Shown: positions 34,811 through 45,458, numbered from the stretch's first letter. The stretch: 64,000 nucleotides of DNA from Megaustenia siamemsis (GCA_032433765.1 JAVIAB010000139.1:39949608-40013607), one strand, 5' to 3'. Numbers and translations are program-made. Notes: a model not told the origin generated them from the sequence alone.

Positions 34811-35533
34811 GACGACAAAATATACATGGAAAACAAACCAGTAGAAGAGATCGATCACTTTATCTTTCTTGGAAGTCACATTGATCGAGAAGGGGATACA
34901 AACAAAGAAATTAGAATCAGAATAGCTAAAGCAGCAATGTCTTTCAGAAGCCTTGAAAAGTTCAAAACTCAAAACTCATCAGCACAAAAACAAAACTTAG
35001 ACTAAAAAATCAAATGTACTATCAACCCTTACGTATGATTGTGAAAGCTGGAAAAAAACAAGAGATATCGAAACAAAGTTGAACGCATTTGAAAATAAAT
35101 GTCTAAGGAAAATACTTGGTATAGCATGGAACGAATTCAAAACAAACGAGAAAATTAGAGAAATCGCCAATCAACCACTAATATCTTCAGTAATAAAGAA
35201 AAGACAATGGTCATATGTTGGACATGTGATGAGAAGAGATAATAACTGAATAGCAAAGCAAGCCCTCATATGGGAAACAACAGGTAAGAGAAAAAGAGGA
35301 AGACCCAGAGAGAGACACTGAGAAGAACATTGATGAGAGAGGTAAAAGCAGCAGGATTCGGCTCCCTCAATGAGATAGAGCTGCTTGCACAGAACAGAGA
35401 CAAATGGCGAGATTTGATAAAATATCTTTAAAAGAATTGAAAACTGCTAGAACAAAAATTCAGATAAGAGAAGGAGTATCTTGGTCTACGCCCTATGGGC
35501 CAGCTATGGCTCAAAAGGGCAATAGATAGATAG
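34811..35533 (+). mobile_element. LINE-GATA, 5'-truncated, with target-site duplication
   Basis: Contains ENKPVEEIDHFIFLGSHIDR, EGDTNKEIRIRIAKAAMSFR, ETKLNAFENKCLRKILGIAW, VIKKRQWSYVGHVMRRDNN and a tail AGCTATGGCTCAAAAGGGCA plus GATA repeats. Flanks ATATGGCTAGCA at 34799-34810 and 35534-35545 match exactly. It is inserted in the last intron of the small - strand gene, about 45 bp from the exon-4 acceptor, in the opposite orientation. A few frameshifts make it inactive. Confidence 0.88.
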
Positions 35534-35574
35534 ATATGGCTAGCAATAAAAACATGCACTGAGTACCTAACTAA

Positions 35575-35745
35575 ACATACTGAAAACTAACACAATATCC
35601 ATGGACAAAATAAAAAGCCAACCCAAATCACCATTGAAGAACTTCAAATTTTAACAAACTATGAATATCATGGATCTGTAGTAACTAACAATGGAGACTG
35701 CCAGAAAGAGATCAAAAGAAGATTAGAAATAGCAACATAACAAAG
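35575..35745 (+). mobile_element. LINE-3-like fragment
   Basis: One frame reads ITIEELQILTNYEYHGSVVT, NNGDCQKEIKRRLEIAT, equivalent to the YNYLGHTITNDGKCKIE block at 54870-54915. It is truncated on both sides. Confidence 0.6.
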
Positions 35746-36149
35746 TTCTGGTGCTCACCATTTTGACGGGTCAAAATTGTCAATTGATGTTGCAGAGTTT
35801 TTTTTGCAGTACTGTATTTATTTTCTTTCACAATTATCTGTCTATAAAGTATTTCAGTGCTTTGGATTCTCTTTGTTTTCCCAACAACACTTTATGCAGG
35901 TGCGCCACAACAAGATACTGCAGCAAAAATATTGTTCAACAATCTAGCCCTGTCATGAATTATCTCCTGATTATACCACATCTGAGGATAACAGGCTTTT
36001 TACCAAAAGTTCAAGGGAAAGAGATTATCACTCCATGAGCAACTGTGACATAACTATAGTGCATTCACAAATGTTTGCTGTTGTTTGAAAATGTATATCC
36101 CAGCATTTGTGAAGTAAAAGTTGTTGAAAATAAATAATTATATTTATAT

Positions 36150-36810
36150 CGTCATCAACCTTCAACACGTGCCATGCCAGTTGGCGTAAGCGATCATCTC
36201 TCTCCACATCACGTGGTCCTTCATATACATCATAATTTTATTCGGTTATCTTATGTTATACCCTTAGGATAAGCTGTTCAATATTTTTTCTCTTGGTTTT
36301 TATCTGCTCTTCTTTCCATTCATTCTGCCTGTTGTTATAGTATTCTCAATGTCTTCTTTTCACATGATATGTCCACATGACATGTCCAATAAACATAGAT
36401 TGTCTCTTGCTTATGATTTTGATATTTCTGGTTTCTCCAGCTCGTTTTAAATATTCTTCACTTGTAATTTTTGCTATCCACGAAATGCATAGCATTCTTC
36501 TGACAAACAACACTTCAGCTGCCTCTAACATTCTTTGTGTTGTCTTACTTATTGTCTATGATTCGCTTCCATATAGTAGAAGAGGTTCGATCAAGTACTT
36601 AAGGACACATTTTCTAATGTTAATTTACAATAATTTGTTACATAGGATATTTTTCATTTTGTGGAATTTTGTCTTTGCTTGTCCTATTCTGCTTCTATTT
36701 TCTGCAGTGCGTCTGCTATCTGATGTTATCATTGATTCCAGGTATTTGAATCTACTCACTTGTTTCAGGATTGTTCCATTTAGTTTTATTCTACATTCTT
36801 GTGTATTTGT
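36150..36810 (-). mobile_element. LINE-ATG-related fragment, divergent
   Basis: On the - strand it includes EAAEVLFVRRMLCISWIAKI, TSEEYLKRAGETRNIKIISK and RQSMFIGHVMW. The 3' part carries AGTTGGCGTAAGCGATCATC in reverse. The layout is as in LINE-ATG, but divergence suggests an older subfamily. Confidence 0.7.
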
Positions 36811-36929
36811 TTTATTGGTCTATCGGACACAGATTTGTGTGCATAGATTACTTGTAAGGTATAAATAAAAAATACAAACTTACTTTACAAGAGATGTATT
36901 TCATTTTTCATTATTGTTATGTAAAATAT

Positions 36930-37192
36930 AAAAAAAAAAAAAGTAAAGTACTCCCGTCACGCCAAGTGGCATATAGGGAATATGGTGTTAGTGACCATAC
37001 ATTTTACAGACCTTCGGCACATGATTTTTGGGGTAATGTGATCGGTATTGCACCCATCCCACTTTACTTTCCCAGAAAAAAATCCAGTACCCATTAAAGG
37101 CTGAGTGAACCTGGAAGCTGTCGATAGGGATCGAACCCTACCTCTTGTCATTTGTAGTCCAGTTCACTAACCACTGAGCTATCACGGCTCCC
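36930..37192 (-). mobile_element. SINE-D with exact target-site duplication
   Basis: tRNA-like head on the - strand (GGGAGCCGTGATAGCTCAGT; B box GGTTCGATCCC). It is flanked by TTATGTAAAATAT at 36917-36929 and 37193-37205, exact over 13 bp, which suggests a fairly young insertion. It lies in the intron of the small - strand gene. Confidence 0.9.
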
Positions 37193-37205
37193 TTATGTAA
37201 AATAT

Positions 37206-38170
37206 GTTTGCTTCTTATTCTATTTTGATCTTAACTTTCACCATCTTTTATCCTCCTATTTATCTCTGAACATTCCTTTGCTGACTGTCAGACTATATAA
37301 TCAGTCAGATTACATTCTTCAGTAGCATGTCTTATTATCTCTCTTTATGCCTTCTCATAAGTGTATTCTTCTTTCCGCTTATATTGTATCATAGCTCATT
37401 TCTTTGTCAAACTCTGTTCTGTGGCCTGTGCATATTAATATTTATCATATAGTGGCATCAAACAACCCATATGTTTATAAATCATAAACTATCACAGATT
37501 AACTAACACTTGTGAACATAAAATACATTTAATCTTACTTGTCCCAGTAAACAGTATGTAACAAAAATAATGTGGGTTAAATGAGTGTACAACCAGCCAC
37601 TGTATCCTAGTATAGCCGGGATATAGTTCAAGTAATTTAAGCCGTTACTAATAAATAGGCTTCAATGTCTATGGTGGTCAAAACTACTACAACTGCACTA
37701 TAAACTAATTGCTTAACTATTTCATATGACATCATTTCTCTAGGTCTTATTTCTTATCTATACTAATCTTTTTCATAACATCTCCAACTAGTTCTTGTCT
37801 TCTGGGCCTGATGTTAACAATGCTTTTTACAATGAAAGCTGCCATCGATCAACCTCCTTACAACATGCCCAAACAAAAATAGATAAATAAAAATAGTATG
37901 TTAGATGCAACCAGCTCATCCTATGTCATGATGTTGTTCTTACCCGTTCATCATGAAAGAGGACAAAGAATCAAGTTCATATGATCACAAGATTTGAATG
38001 CTGAAGAAGAAGAAGTATGTTACAGCTTTATGGTTATATGATTGAAATAAACAAACCTATACTTTCACCCAGTGAATCTTCATTAAGACACAAACTCAAA
38101 AAGAGCAGATTACAAATCCTCAGTGTTTTAGTAATTATGATTTAATAATCAGTTTTGTTTGTGTCTGTCC
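37206..38170. other. Intron sequence, nothing recognised
   Basis: AT-rich; no exon, RNA gene or repeat family identified. Confidence 0.4.
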
Positions 38171-38175
38171 CCATG

Positions 38176-38520
38176 TGAGGGGGCCGCAGTAGTCTAGTTA
38201 GGAAAACCACCCAACTGGGCTACCGACGTTCTGACAACCTGTGTTGATTCCCACTGGAAACAGTGTGAATTGTACTCGTGGTTGGGAAAAAAAATACCCC
38301 TGCGGTTGACCCAGCCATTGGCAGAAATGGGTACCAGGATAGTACTCTGGGAAGGTGAGGAATACCACCTCACATCATTAATTTCAATGCTTGAAGCAAC
38401 ACTATCAAGAAGTCTCAGAATAATTCTGGATAGATGGCCGAGCACATATGGGTGTAAACTTGCATGTTAAGATGCCGATTCAAGTCTCATACTTTACCTT
38501 TACCCGAAGTGAAGAACTTT
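38176..38520 (+). mobile_element. SINE-F (tRNA-like head)
   Basis: Head GGGGCCGCAGTAGTCTAGTT, GGAAAACCACCCAACTGGGC and CAACCTGTGTTGATTCCCAC look like A- and B-box regions. The body CCCAGCCATTGGCAGAAATG then GGTACC is shared loosely with SINE-D. Single copy in the window. Confidence 0.6.
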
Positions 38521-38589
38521 AGGATCAAAGCAATAGTTTCTCCAGCACTGCCATATACTACAAAATACACAATTTCTATTTTCATTCCC

Positions 38590-38875
38590 TATATAAATGC
38601 CAACTTTGTCACGGCTCCACTTGATCATATGTGTTTTCCATGCCTATTCCCCCAGCCAGTGCCACTGTAACCTGGATAACATGACAACTAAATATGTTCT
38701 TCAGGATTGCCCCCAGTATACAGGCCTGAGAAGGACACTGTGGCCCACACCCACCTCCCTGGAAGAGAAACTATACGGGGCAACCGAATCACTTAAACAA
38801 ACAGCTGCCTTCATAAGAGAGTCTGGAATCCTAGTCTGAATGAGCCATGATCACAGAAGAAGAAGATCTTCTAGT
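38590..38875 (+). mobile_element. LINE C-terminal end (Cys/His motif)
   Basis: One frame reads CHCNLDNMTTKYVLQDCPQY, TGLRRTLWPTPTSLEEKLYG, ATESLKQTAAFIRESGILV, stop. The C-x-C..TxxxVLQxCPxY..LR arrangement is the zinc-knuckle-like end of LINE ORF2 proteins. Related fragments lie at 46315-46480 and 3839-3912 on the - strand. The tail is GAAGAAGAAG. Confidence 0.7.
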
Positions 38876-38967
38876 AAAACAAATGTTATTACTGATGGCA
38901 CTGTTATGTCACTTATGCAACAAAAACTACTACATCTGCTGCTAGCATTAATACATTTATTATTTTT

Positions 38968-39288
38968 TTTTTTGCGTTTGCCACCTTTTACCTCTGACAA
39001 AGTCCCTAGAGATTAGGAACTAAATTTTGCGTGTTAATCCATTTTTCACTGGCAGCCGTGTGCACAGGGGTCCCTTGCCGTACAGGCAGATAACTCCGTC
39101 TTCGGAGGTACTCATATTTTGTCCATCTATGAGTGATTGACATTTCAAGCCGGGCCTCGCTGCTGAGACCAGGGGTTGTTGCCGCAAAGAGAAATCATAA
39201 ATAAAAATCCCAACCGGTGTAGCCGGGATTTGAATCTACAGCCTCTCTGTCTCAAGGTCGGCGTCTTACCTTGAGACCAACTGGTCCC
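38968..39288 (-). mobile_element. SINE-C, near full length
   Basis: On the - strand a tRNA-like head (GGGGACCAGTTGGTCTCAAG; B-box region AGATTCAAATCCCGGC) leads through CAGCGAGGCCCGGCTTGAAA to GGTGGCAAACGCAAAAAAAA. Confidence 0.85.
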
Positions 39289-39289
39289 C

Positions 39290-39505
39290 CGGACACCTTC
39301 TGTCTCTATCTATTTATGTCCTTTAGAGTCGAAGACATAAAGCAGAAATTTCAGACTCTATGTTCCACGATCTTTGTTATCAAGTGTCAGATCTTGCACA
39401 GGACCTGCATTGTATCTCACCATACATTCCTGTTCTAGACAGCCACTCAATCTCAGCAAGGGAGCTGATGCCAGCTGTGTTACCTCTTGCCTCTGTGTTT
39501 TTAAA
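39290..39505 (-). mobile_element. LINE-GATA-group 3' fragment
   Basis: On the - strand it reads AGISSLAEIEWLSRTG in one frame and ends CGACTCTAAAGGACATAAAT then AGATAGAG. That is a diverged version of the LINE-GATA tail. It is related to 8760-9010. Confidence 0.55.
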
Positions 39506-39634
39506 TAACATATTACAATAAAAATAACAGAGACACTACGTTTTTGCATAGCTAACAAAAAAATATATACAATAAAGATTTTTAATGTGCTAAATTGTAA
39601 ATGTAAAGAATTTATAAGTTTATATGTGGTTTAC

Positions 39635-39782
39635 CTCATACATTGCTTTTTCATCTCTACGTATAAATGGGTAGGGTGGAACATAGTCCACGTTGTAGGT
39701 TGTGTCCAGATGAAACTTATTGTGTTCAGCATTGTGAAATGGCAACACAGAACCAAAAGTACATTTGGGGTCGCCGGTATAT
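39635..39782 (-). CDS. Small axonemal-like protein gene, exon 3
   Basis: On the - strand the acceptor is ATTATCATGACAG. One base completes an Arg codon split with exon 2, then 49 codons follow: YTGDPKCTFGSVLPFHNAEH, NKFHLDTTYNVDYVPPYPFI, RRDEKAMYE. The donor is GAG|GTAAAC, phase 0. Frame and phase agree with both neighbours. The YTGDPKCTFGS and YNVDYVPPYP stretches are rich in Pro, Tyr and Gly and have no hydrophobic core, so the protein probably binds a filament lattice rather than folding as an enzyme. That functional reading is inference. Confidence 0.72.
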
Positions 39783-39888
39783 CTGTCATGATAATTGTTA
39801 CAAGACAACTGGTTGAAAATAAATACATTTTAAAGAAATCTCTAGCTGAATTACCTTCATCTCAATTAACTTAATTATGATGTGTTTG

Positions 39889-40965
39889 GTTAGCAGAACC
39901 ATAGTGGTTGGATAGCGGAATTAAAGTGATTGTTTAGCAGTACAAAGTGAGTGAATGGTTAGCAGAACAAAGATGAGTGTGAGTGAGTGAACGGTTAGCA
40001 GAACAAAGATGAGTGTGAGTGAGTGAACGGTTAGCAGAACAAAGATGAGTGTGAGTGAGTGAACAGTTTGCAGAACAAAGATGAGTGTGAGTGAATGAGT
40101 GAGTGAACAGTTAGCAGAACAAAGAAGAGTGTGAGCGAGTGAACAGTTTGCAGAACAAAGATGAGTGTGAGTGAATGAGTGAGTGAACGGTTAGCAGAAC
40201 AAAGATGAGTGTGAGTGAGTGAACGGTTAGCAGAACAAAGATGAGTGTGAGTGAGTGAACAGTTTGCAGAACAAAGATGAGTGTGAGTGAATGAGTGAGT
40301 GAACAGTTAGCAGAACAAAGATGAGTGTGAGTGAGTGAAGAATGGTTAGCAGAACAAAGATGAGTGAGAGTGAGTGAACGGTTAGCAGAACAAAGATGAG
40401 TGTGAGTGAGTGAAGAACGGTTAGCAGAACAAAGAAGAGTGTGAGTGAGTGAACGGTTAGCAGAACAAAGATGAGTGTGAGTGAGTGAACGGTTAGCAGA
40501 ACAAAGATGAGTGTGAGTGAGTGAATGGTTTGCAGAACAAAGGGGAGTGAGTGAACGGTTAGTAGAACAAAGATGAGTGTGAGTGAGTGAATGTTAGCAG
40601 AACAAAGATGAGTGTGAATGAGTGACTGGTTAGCAGAACAAAGAAGAGTGTGAATGAGTGAACAGTTAGCAGAACAAAGATGAGTGTGAGTGAGTGAATG
40701 GTTTGCAGAACAAAGGGGAGTGAGTGAACGGTTAGTAGAACAAAGATGAGTGTGAGTGAGTGAATGTTAGCAGAACAAAGATGAGTGTGAATGAGTGACT
40801 GGTTAGCAGAACAAAGAAGAGTGTGAATGAGTGAACAGTTAGCAGAACAAAGATGAGTGTGAGTGAGTGAATGGTTTGCAGAACAAAGGTGAGTGAGTGA
40901 GCGGTTAGTAGAACAAAGATGAGTGTGAGTGAGTGAATGCTAGCAGAACAAAGATGAGTGGAGGT
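39889..40965 (+). repeat. 36-bp minisatellite, about 29 units
   Basis: Core unit GAACGGTTAGCAGAACAAAG then ATGAGTGTGAGTGAGT, with variants (AGTTTGCAG, GTGAATGAGTGAGTGA insertions, AGAAGAGTG). Towards the 3' end units form a higher-order repeat: GAATGGTTTGCAGAACAAAG begins at 40523, 40696 and 40869, exactly 173 bp apart. It lies within intron 2 of the small - strand gene, next to exon 3. No spacers of unique sequence, so it is not a CRISPR array. Confidence 0.92.
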
Positions 40966-40984
40966 GGATTTTTTTATTTATCTT

Positions 40985-41520
40985 TCTAGCTTTCACCTGA
41001 TGACTACTAAAGGAATAATTAGTCCTCTTTGTTATCTGCCTGTAAAAGGATGTTAGGACAACTATCGTGTTAGGACAAACTATCATATTAGACAAACTAT
41101 CATGTTAGGATAAACTGTCATGTTAGGACAAACTAACATGTTAAGATAAACTATCATGTTAGGACAAACTATCATGTTAGGACAAACTATCGTGTTAGAA
41201 CAAACTATCATATTAAACAAACTATCATGTTAGGATAAACTATCATGTTAGGACAAACTAACATATTAAGATAAACTATCATGTTAGGATAATCTATCAT
41301 GTTAGGACAAACTATCATGTTAGGACAAACTATCATGTTAGGACAAACTATCATGTTAGGACAAACTATCATGTTAAGACAAACTATCATGTTAGGACAA
41401 ACTATCATGTTAAGACAAACTATCATTGTGCTGTGGTTTGCAGAGAGGCTGTAATATTTGTACTTTTATTCCCTGAGACTTCTGTCTGCTATGAACAGCT
41501 GGTTCCCACAAGACTAGAAA
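40985..41520 (-). mobile_element. SINE-B split by a minisatellite
   Basis: The left part has TTCACCTGATGACTACTAAA and TGCCTGTAAAAGGATGTTAG. The right part has ATTGTGCTGTGGTTTGCAGA, GGCTGTAATATTTGTAC and CACAAGACTAGAAAG. Together they are one SINE-B in reverse with an 18-bp tandem array between them, at the place where intact copies have only GGCGTGTCTGC. Confidence 0.75.
41047..41425 (+). repeat. 18-bp minisatellite inside SINE-B, about 21 units
   Basis: Unit AAACTATCATGTTAGGAC with changes such as TAAGAC and GGATAA. The first unit overlaps AAAAGGATGTTAGG of the SINE, which suggests the array grew from that part of the SINE. The - strand translation gives a repetitive MIVCPN open frame, which is not a gene. 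Confidence 0.9.
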
Positions 41521-41756
41521 GGGAGGATATCCTTTTATACTTCTTTCAGTTATGCCTGAACCATATAATTTGAACAATACTGTGTATGGTTAGAGTCATT
41601 ACAAGTGGACTAAATAATCTTTGTCCAAGAAATTCACTAAATGAATACAGCTATCTTCTTTCTTCTTCTGGTTTGTTGAATATTTTTTAATGTCTACACC
41701 AGAGTCTAGTTATTCGGAAATATGTTGCTGTATTTAAAAGTTACTATTCAAATCAA

Positions 41757-42257
41757 ATGTACATATCAACCCTTATATATGCATGTGGGAGCTGGAAAAC
41801 AACAAGAAACTAGAAACAAAGTTGAACGCATTCGAAAATAAATGTCTAAGGAAAATACTTGATATAGTGTGGAACGAATTCAAAACAAATGAGGAAATTA
41901 GAGAAATCGCCAATCAACTGCTAAATTCTTCAGTAATCAAGAAAGGACAATGGTCATGTGTTGTACATGTGATGAGGAGAGATAATAACTGAATAACAAA
42001 GCAAGCCCTCATGTGAGAAACAACAGGTAAGAGGAAAAGAGGCCGATCCAGAGAGACACTGAGAAGAACATTAATCAGAGAGGCAAGAGCAGCAGGAATC
42101 GGCTCCCTCAATAAGATAGAGTTGCTTGCACAGAACAGAGACAAATGGCGAGATTTGATAAAAGATCTTTACAAGGATTGAAAATTGCTAGAATAAAAAT
42201 TTAGATAAGAGAAAGACTATGCCCTATGGGCCGGCTACGGCTCGAAAGGTCAATAAA
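41757..42257 (+). mobile_element. LINE-GATA, 3' portion
   Basis: Reads ETKLNAFENKCLRKILDIVW, NEFKTNEEIREIANQLLNSS, VIKKGQWSCVVHVMRRDNN, then the tail GGCCGGCTACGGCTCGAAAG GTCAATA. Here the GATA repeats are nearly absent. Truncated; inactive. Confidence 0.8.
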
Positions 42258-42543
42258 AGTTCTTTGGAGCACCCAAAGAACTCATTGTGGACTTTTATGG
42301 TTACTACTAGAGTCTCACTTTCATTCTCAATCTAGCAGATATTGTCCTATACATTATACTCTTTGGTGATGATCCTCAACTGAAAAGGGAATGAGGACGG
42401 ATAGAAAAAGTGATGATTATCCCCATTAATGTAGTCAAAAATTACAGACCTCTTTCTTTACCCTTTCCACATAGACTCATCAGTATTGCAAAGATTAAAT
42501 TTTTGACTAAGTATAGGTTTTTTCATTTTGTGTTTATTCATTT

Positions 42544-42899
42544 GCTTGCTTGTGTTCGCCTGAAGACTAAAGGAGTAGACCTCTTTGTCATGAGCCCCTA
42601 AAAGGACGTTACGTGGACGTGTCTGCATTGTGTTGTGGTTTGCAATACAACTGTGATATTTGCACCTTTCGGCCCAACACATCCGACTTCAGCACAACAT
42701 TTTTGAGTACCGGGTTGTCTTCACTCTTCAATCCCTACTCATTTGGCCAGACTAGACAGGTTTGTCTGTTAACAGAGGCACCACGTAGAGGTGGAGCAGG
42801 GGCTGGATGGTTCTGGTTCACTGATCCTGGTGCAAACCATCAGGTGTGGGTTGCTGACAACTTCAAGCTCTGCTACTGTGAGGGGCGCCTTCACCTCCA
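42544..42899 (-). mobile_element. SINE-B, full length, with target-site duplication
   Basis: Flanked by TTTATTCATTT at 42533-42543 and 42900-42910. At 356 bp it matches the copy at 44255-44608 (354 bp), so both ends of the family are defined. The - strand 3' end is AGTCTTCAGGCGAACACAAG CAAGCAA. Confidence 0.9.
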
Positions 42900-43009
42900 T
42901 TTATTCATTTGAAGTTAAAAACGGTTCATTCATTTTTTTGGAAAAACATTACCAAGTTTTTATATGTGCTGAATGATGATAATTATTTAAAGTGACAAGA
43001 TAGCTGTTT

Positions 43010-43257
43010 TTTTGGGGTTTTTTTTTTTTGTTCGCCAGCTTTCACCTCTGACGAAGCCCCTAGAGACTAGGAACTCAATTTGGTGTGTTAATCCATTTTT
43101 CCCTGGCAGCCATGTTCAAAGGGGTCCCTCGCCGCACAGGCAGATTTCGGAGGTACTCATATTTTTTCCATCGATGAGTAATTGACGTTTCAAGCTGGGC
43201 CTCGCTGCTGAGACCAGGGGTGATTGCCGCAGAGAGAAATCATAAATAAAAATCCCA
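43010..43257 (-). mobile_element. SINE-C, 5'-truncated, with target-site duplication
   Basis: Flanked by AAGATAGCTGTTT at 42997-43009 and 43258-43270. The tRNA-like head is missing but the body (CAGCGAGGCCCAGCTTGAAA) and 3' end (AAGCTGGCGAACAAAAAAAA) are present. Truncation at the 5' side with an intact 3' end fits LINE-driven insertion. Confidence 0.88.
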
Positions 43258-43270
43258 AAGATAGCTGTTT

Positions 43271-44242
43271 AAAAAGGAATGTAACAAGTAAACAATAACT
43301 AATAAAACTGCCATCTTTTAAATGTGGAAGGCCTTACAACATTTTTTTTAAAATAAAATACAATATGATACATCTGACAGCTGTTTTAAAAATCAAAACT
43401 AACCAGGTATTCACTTCACTTATTGTATAATTTATATCATTCCTCAAATACACATCAAAATATTATTAAATCTCCATTAACATTCCTTTCAAAACAAAAT
43501 AAGCGTTATTTTGTGGATCAAAGATTTGAAGATGAACAAAATCTACACTCAACAGAACAAAAACATTTATAAAAAAAGGGGGGTTTTATGAATGTTTTTG
43601 TTTTGCTGACTGTAGATTTTGTTCATATAAGTTTATACAGCAAAGAGGAGCTGAAATAATATAAAGGCCACTAATAAAGAACTCATGACAGTAACAAAAC
43701 AAACATCAATTTGTGAGAAACAGAAGAAATGACAATGATGTTAGACAGTGCACACATTGTTGTTTTAACTCAAGACTAAAATTCCTGACAACTGAATTAT
43801 GAAAGTATTATATTTAAAATATGACTATGCCCATAAACAGTATTTTCATGTTGTGCAACTTTCTCTAATTTAATATACACATTGACAATTTTTAATTAGA
43901 CACAAAGCTCATACTAACATTTTGACTTTATATTATAATGTAGTTCACAAATTGAAGTTAAATCATTGTAACTTAAGCAACAAAATAATTCCAGAGTTAA
44001 AGAGTTAATATACCCAGCTCAAAGCACCACAAGCTAAGCGTTAATCTGGAATCTTCATGAAAATAGCAACAGTGGAAAAACAAGAAACTCATGAAGAAAA
44101 GAGCTGGAAGCAAATATTTGTTAAAAATTAAAAAGAGCAGACATGAATTAAAACTCAAAATTCTGCTCAAATAGAAAGAAAAGGATACTTTTAGCTGAAG
44201 ACCAGTGCTCATTTGCAAGCTGAAACATCAAAAAGGTCTTTC
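43271..44242. other. Intron sequence, nothing recognised
   Basis: AT-rich. A near-inverted pair, AATCTACACTCAACAGAACA near 43539 and TTTTGCTGACTGTAGATTTT near 43600, brackets a 60-bp spacer; it may be a small hairpin. No exon seen. Confidence 0.4.
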
Positions 44243-44254
44243 ACTAATGATCCA

Positions 44255-44608
44255 AGAGGCGAAGGCGTGCCTCCCAGCACCAGAGCTGGAAGTTGTCAGC
44301 GACCCACAGCTGATGGCCTGCACCAGGATCGGTGAACCAGAACCATCCAGACCCTGCTCCACCTCTCCGTGGTGCATCTAGTAACAGACTAACCTGTCTA
44401 GTCTGGCCAAGCGAGTAGGGATCGAAGAGGGAAGACAACCCAGTACTCAGAAATGTCATGCTGAAGTCGGATGTGTTGGGCCGAAAGGCGCAAATATCAG
44501 TTATAATGTAAACCACAACACAATGCAGACACGCCTACTTAACGTCCTTTTAAGGGCGGATGATGACGAGGTACACTCCTTATGTCAACGGGCAAACGCA
44601 AGCAAGCA
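44255..44608 (+). mobile_element. SINE-B, full length, reference copy
   Basis: Starts AGAGGCGAAGGCGTGCCTCC, then CAGCACCAGAGCTGGAAGTT and GGATGTGTTGGGCCGAAAGG. It ends ACGGGCAAACGCAAGCAAGC AA. Flanks ACTAATGATCCA (44243-44254 and 44609-44620) are identical. No tRNA-like head is evident at the 5' end, so the promoter type is unknown. The 3' end resembles those of SINE-C and SINE-E. Confidence 0.9.
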
Positions 44609-44659
44609 ACTAATGATCCATCTAGAAACCAAGGCAAATTGGTGGTTATCATGGTCAAT

Positions 44660-44913
44660 GGAGCCGCAATAGCTCAGTAGTTAGTGAACTGGACTACAAA
44701 GGGCAAGGGTTAGATCCCAACCGATGGTTTCCAGGTTCACCCAGCCTTAAATGGGTACCAGATTTTTTCTGAGAAAGTAAAGTGGCATGGGCGTAATACC
44801 GACCGACCACATTACCCCAAAAATCAGTTGCGGAAGGTCTGTCGAATTGATGGTCACTAACACCATATTCCCTATACGCCACTTGGTGTGACGGGGGCTC
44901 TTTACTTTTTTTT
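44660..44913 (+). mobile_element. SINE-D with target-site duplication
   Basis: Head GGAGCCGCAATAGCTCAGTA; the B box (GGGTTAGATCCC) is slightly altered. Flanks ATGGTCAAT (44651-44659) and ATGGCCAAT (44914-44922) differ at one base. It lies in intron 1 or 2 of the small gene, about 400 bp from exon 2. Confidence 0.88.
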
Positions 44914-44924
44914 ATGGCCAATAC

Positions 44925-45070
44925 TGACCAAAAGAGCCCAGGTTCATTTCCTAAATATACGTGGCAAATTTTCTGTCAAACCAACACAGCTTCAGGTTCA
45001 CCCAGACTCTGAAAATGGGTACCTGATATTTTTTCCTCAGAAAGTAGGCAGCCTGGCATGATACAGAACA
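44925..45070 (+). mobile_element. Decayed tRNA-SINE fragment
   Basis: AGAGCCCAGGTTCATTTCCT, then CAGCTTCAGGTTCACCCAGA, GAAAATGGGTACCTGATATT and AGAAAGTAGGCAGCCTGGCA follow SINE-D loosely. Confidence 0.5.
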
Positions 45071-45327
45071 CATAAACTATAACTTACACCTTTGGTCATT
45101 GAAAAATGTGGGCAACACCACAATGTTTATCACTTACCTTAAAGTAAGGGTAATCCCTTACTAACTTACTAGTAAGTACATCTCATGATGACTCATCTAT
45201 TTGTACACTCTGTCTATTAATGAATCTTGCTAATTATGCTACATAAGAGCAAAGGTGAAAAACTACTCACCAATCAGTAAAGCATAACTCATTCTTATAT
45301 ATTTACAATCATTAAACTATATCTTAC

Positions 45328-45458
45328 CTATCAATACCTGCATTAGCACTACCAACAGTTTCTGGTTGCACCAACCCCTTGTGCTTGTCCTTATACTCAA
45401 ACAGTGGTTTGAGAAAAATTTGATTTGACTGTTCCTGGTATGTGGTCTCTGGAAGTGT
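45328..45458 (-). CDS. Small axonemal-like protein gene, exon 2
   Basis: On the - strand the acceptor is TCTGTTTTAAAACAG, phase 0. Forty-three codons read TLPETTYQEQSNQIFLKPLF, EYKDKHKGLVQPETVGSANA, GID, and two further bases (AG) are completed by exon 3 to Arg. The donor is AG|GTAAGA, a good match to consensus. The only weak point is the acceptor's pyrimidine tract. A longer exon starting at an upstream in-frame ATG (MCKSVLKQ, 24 bases further) would also be open and is the main alternative start. Confidence 0.68.

Noticed and set aside
39889..40965. Regular 36-bp repeats as a CRISPR array
   Set aside because: Units follow each other without unique spacers, and the setting is an animal intron.
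41208..41426. 72-codon - strand frame with repeated MIVCPN units
   Set aside because: It is simply the translation of the 18-bp minisatellite; any repeat unit divisible by three without a stop gives such a frame.
44244..44516. 90-codon frame in both SINE-B orientations (FRPNTSDFSMTFLSTGL type)
   Set aside because: Similar frames occur at 42613 and 63570, but they lie in SINE-B, change frame between copies and have no start context.
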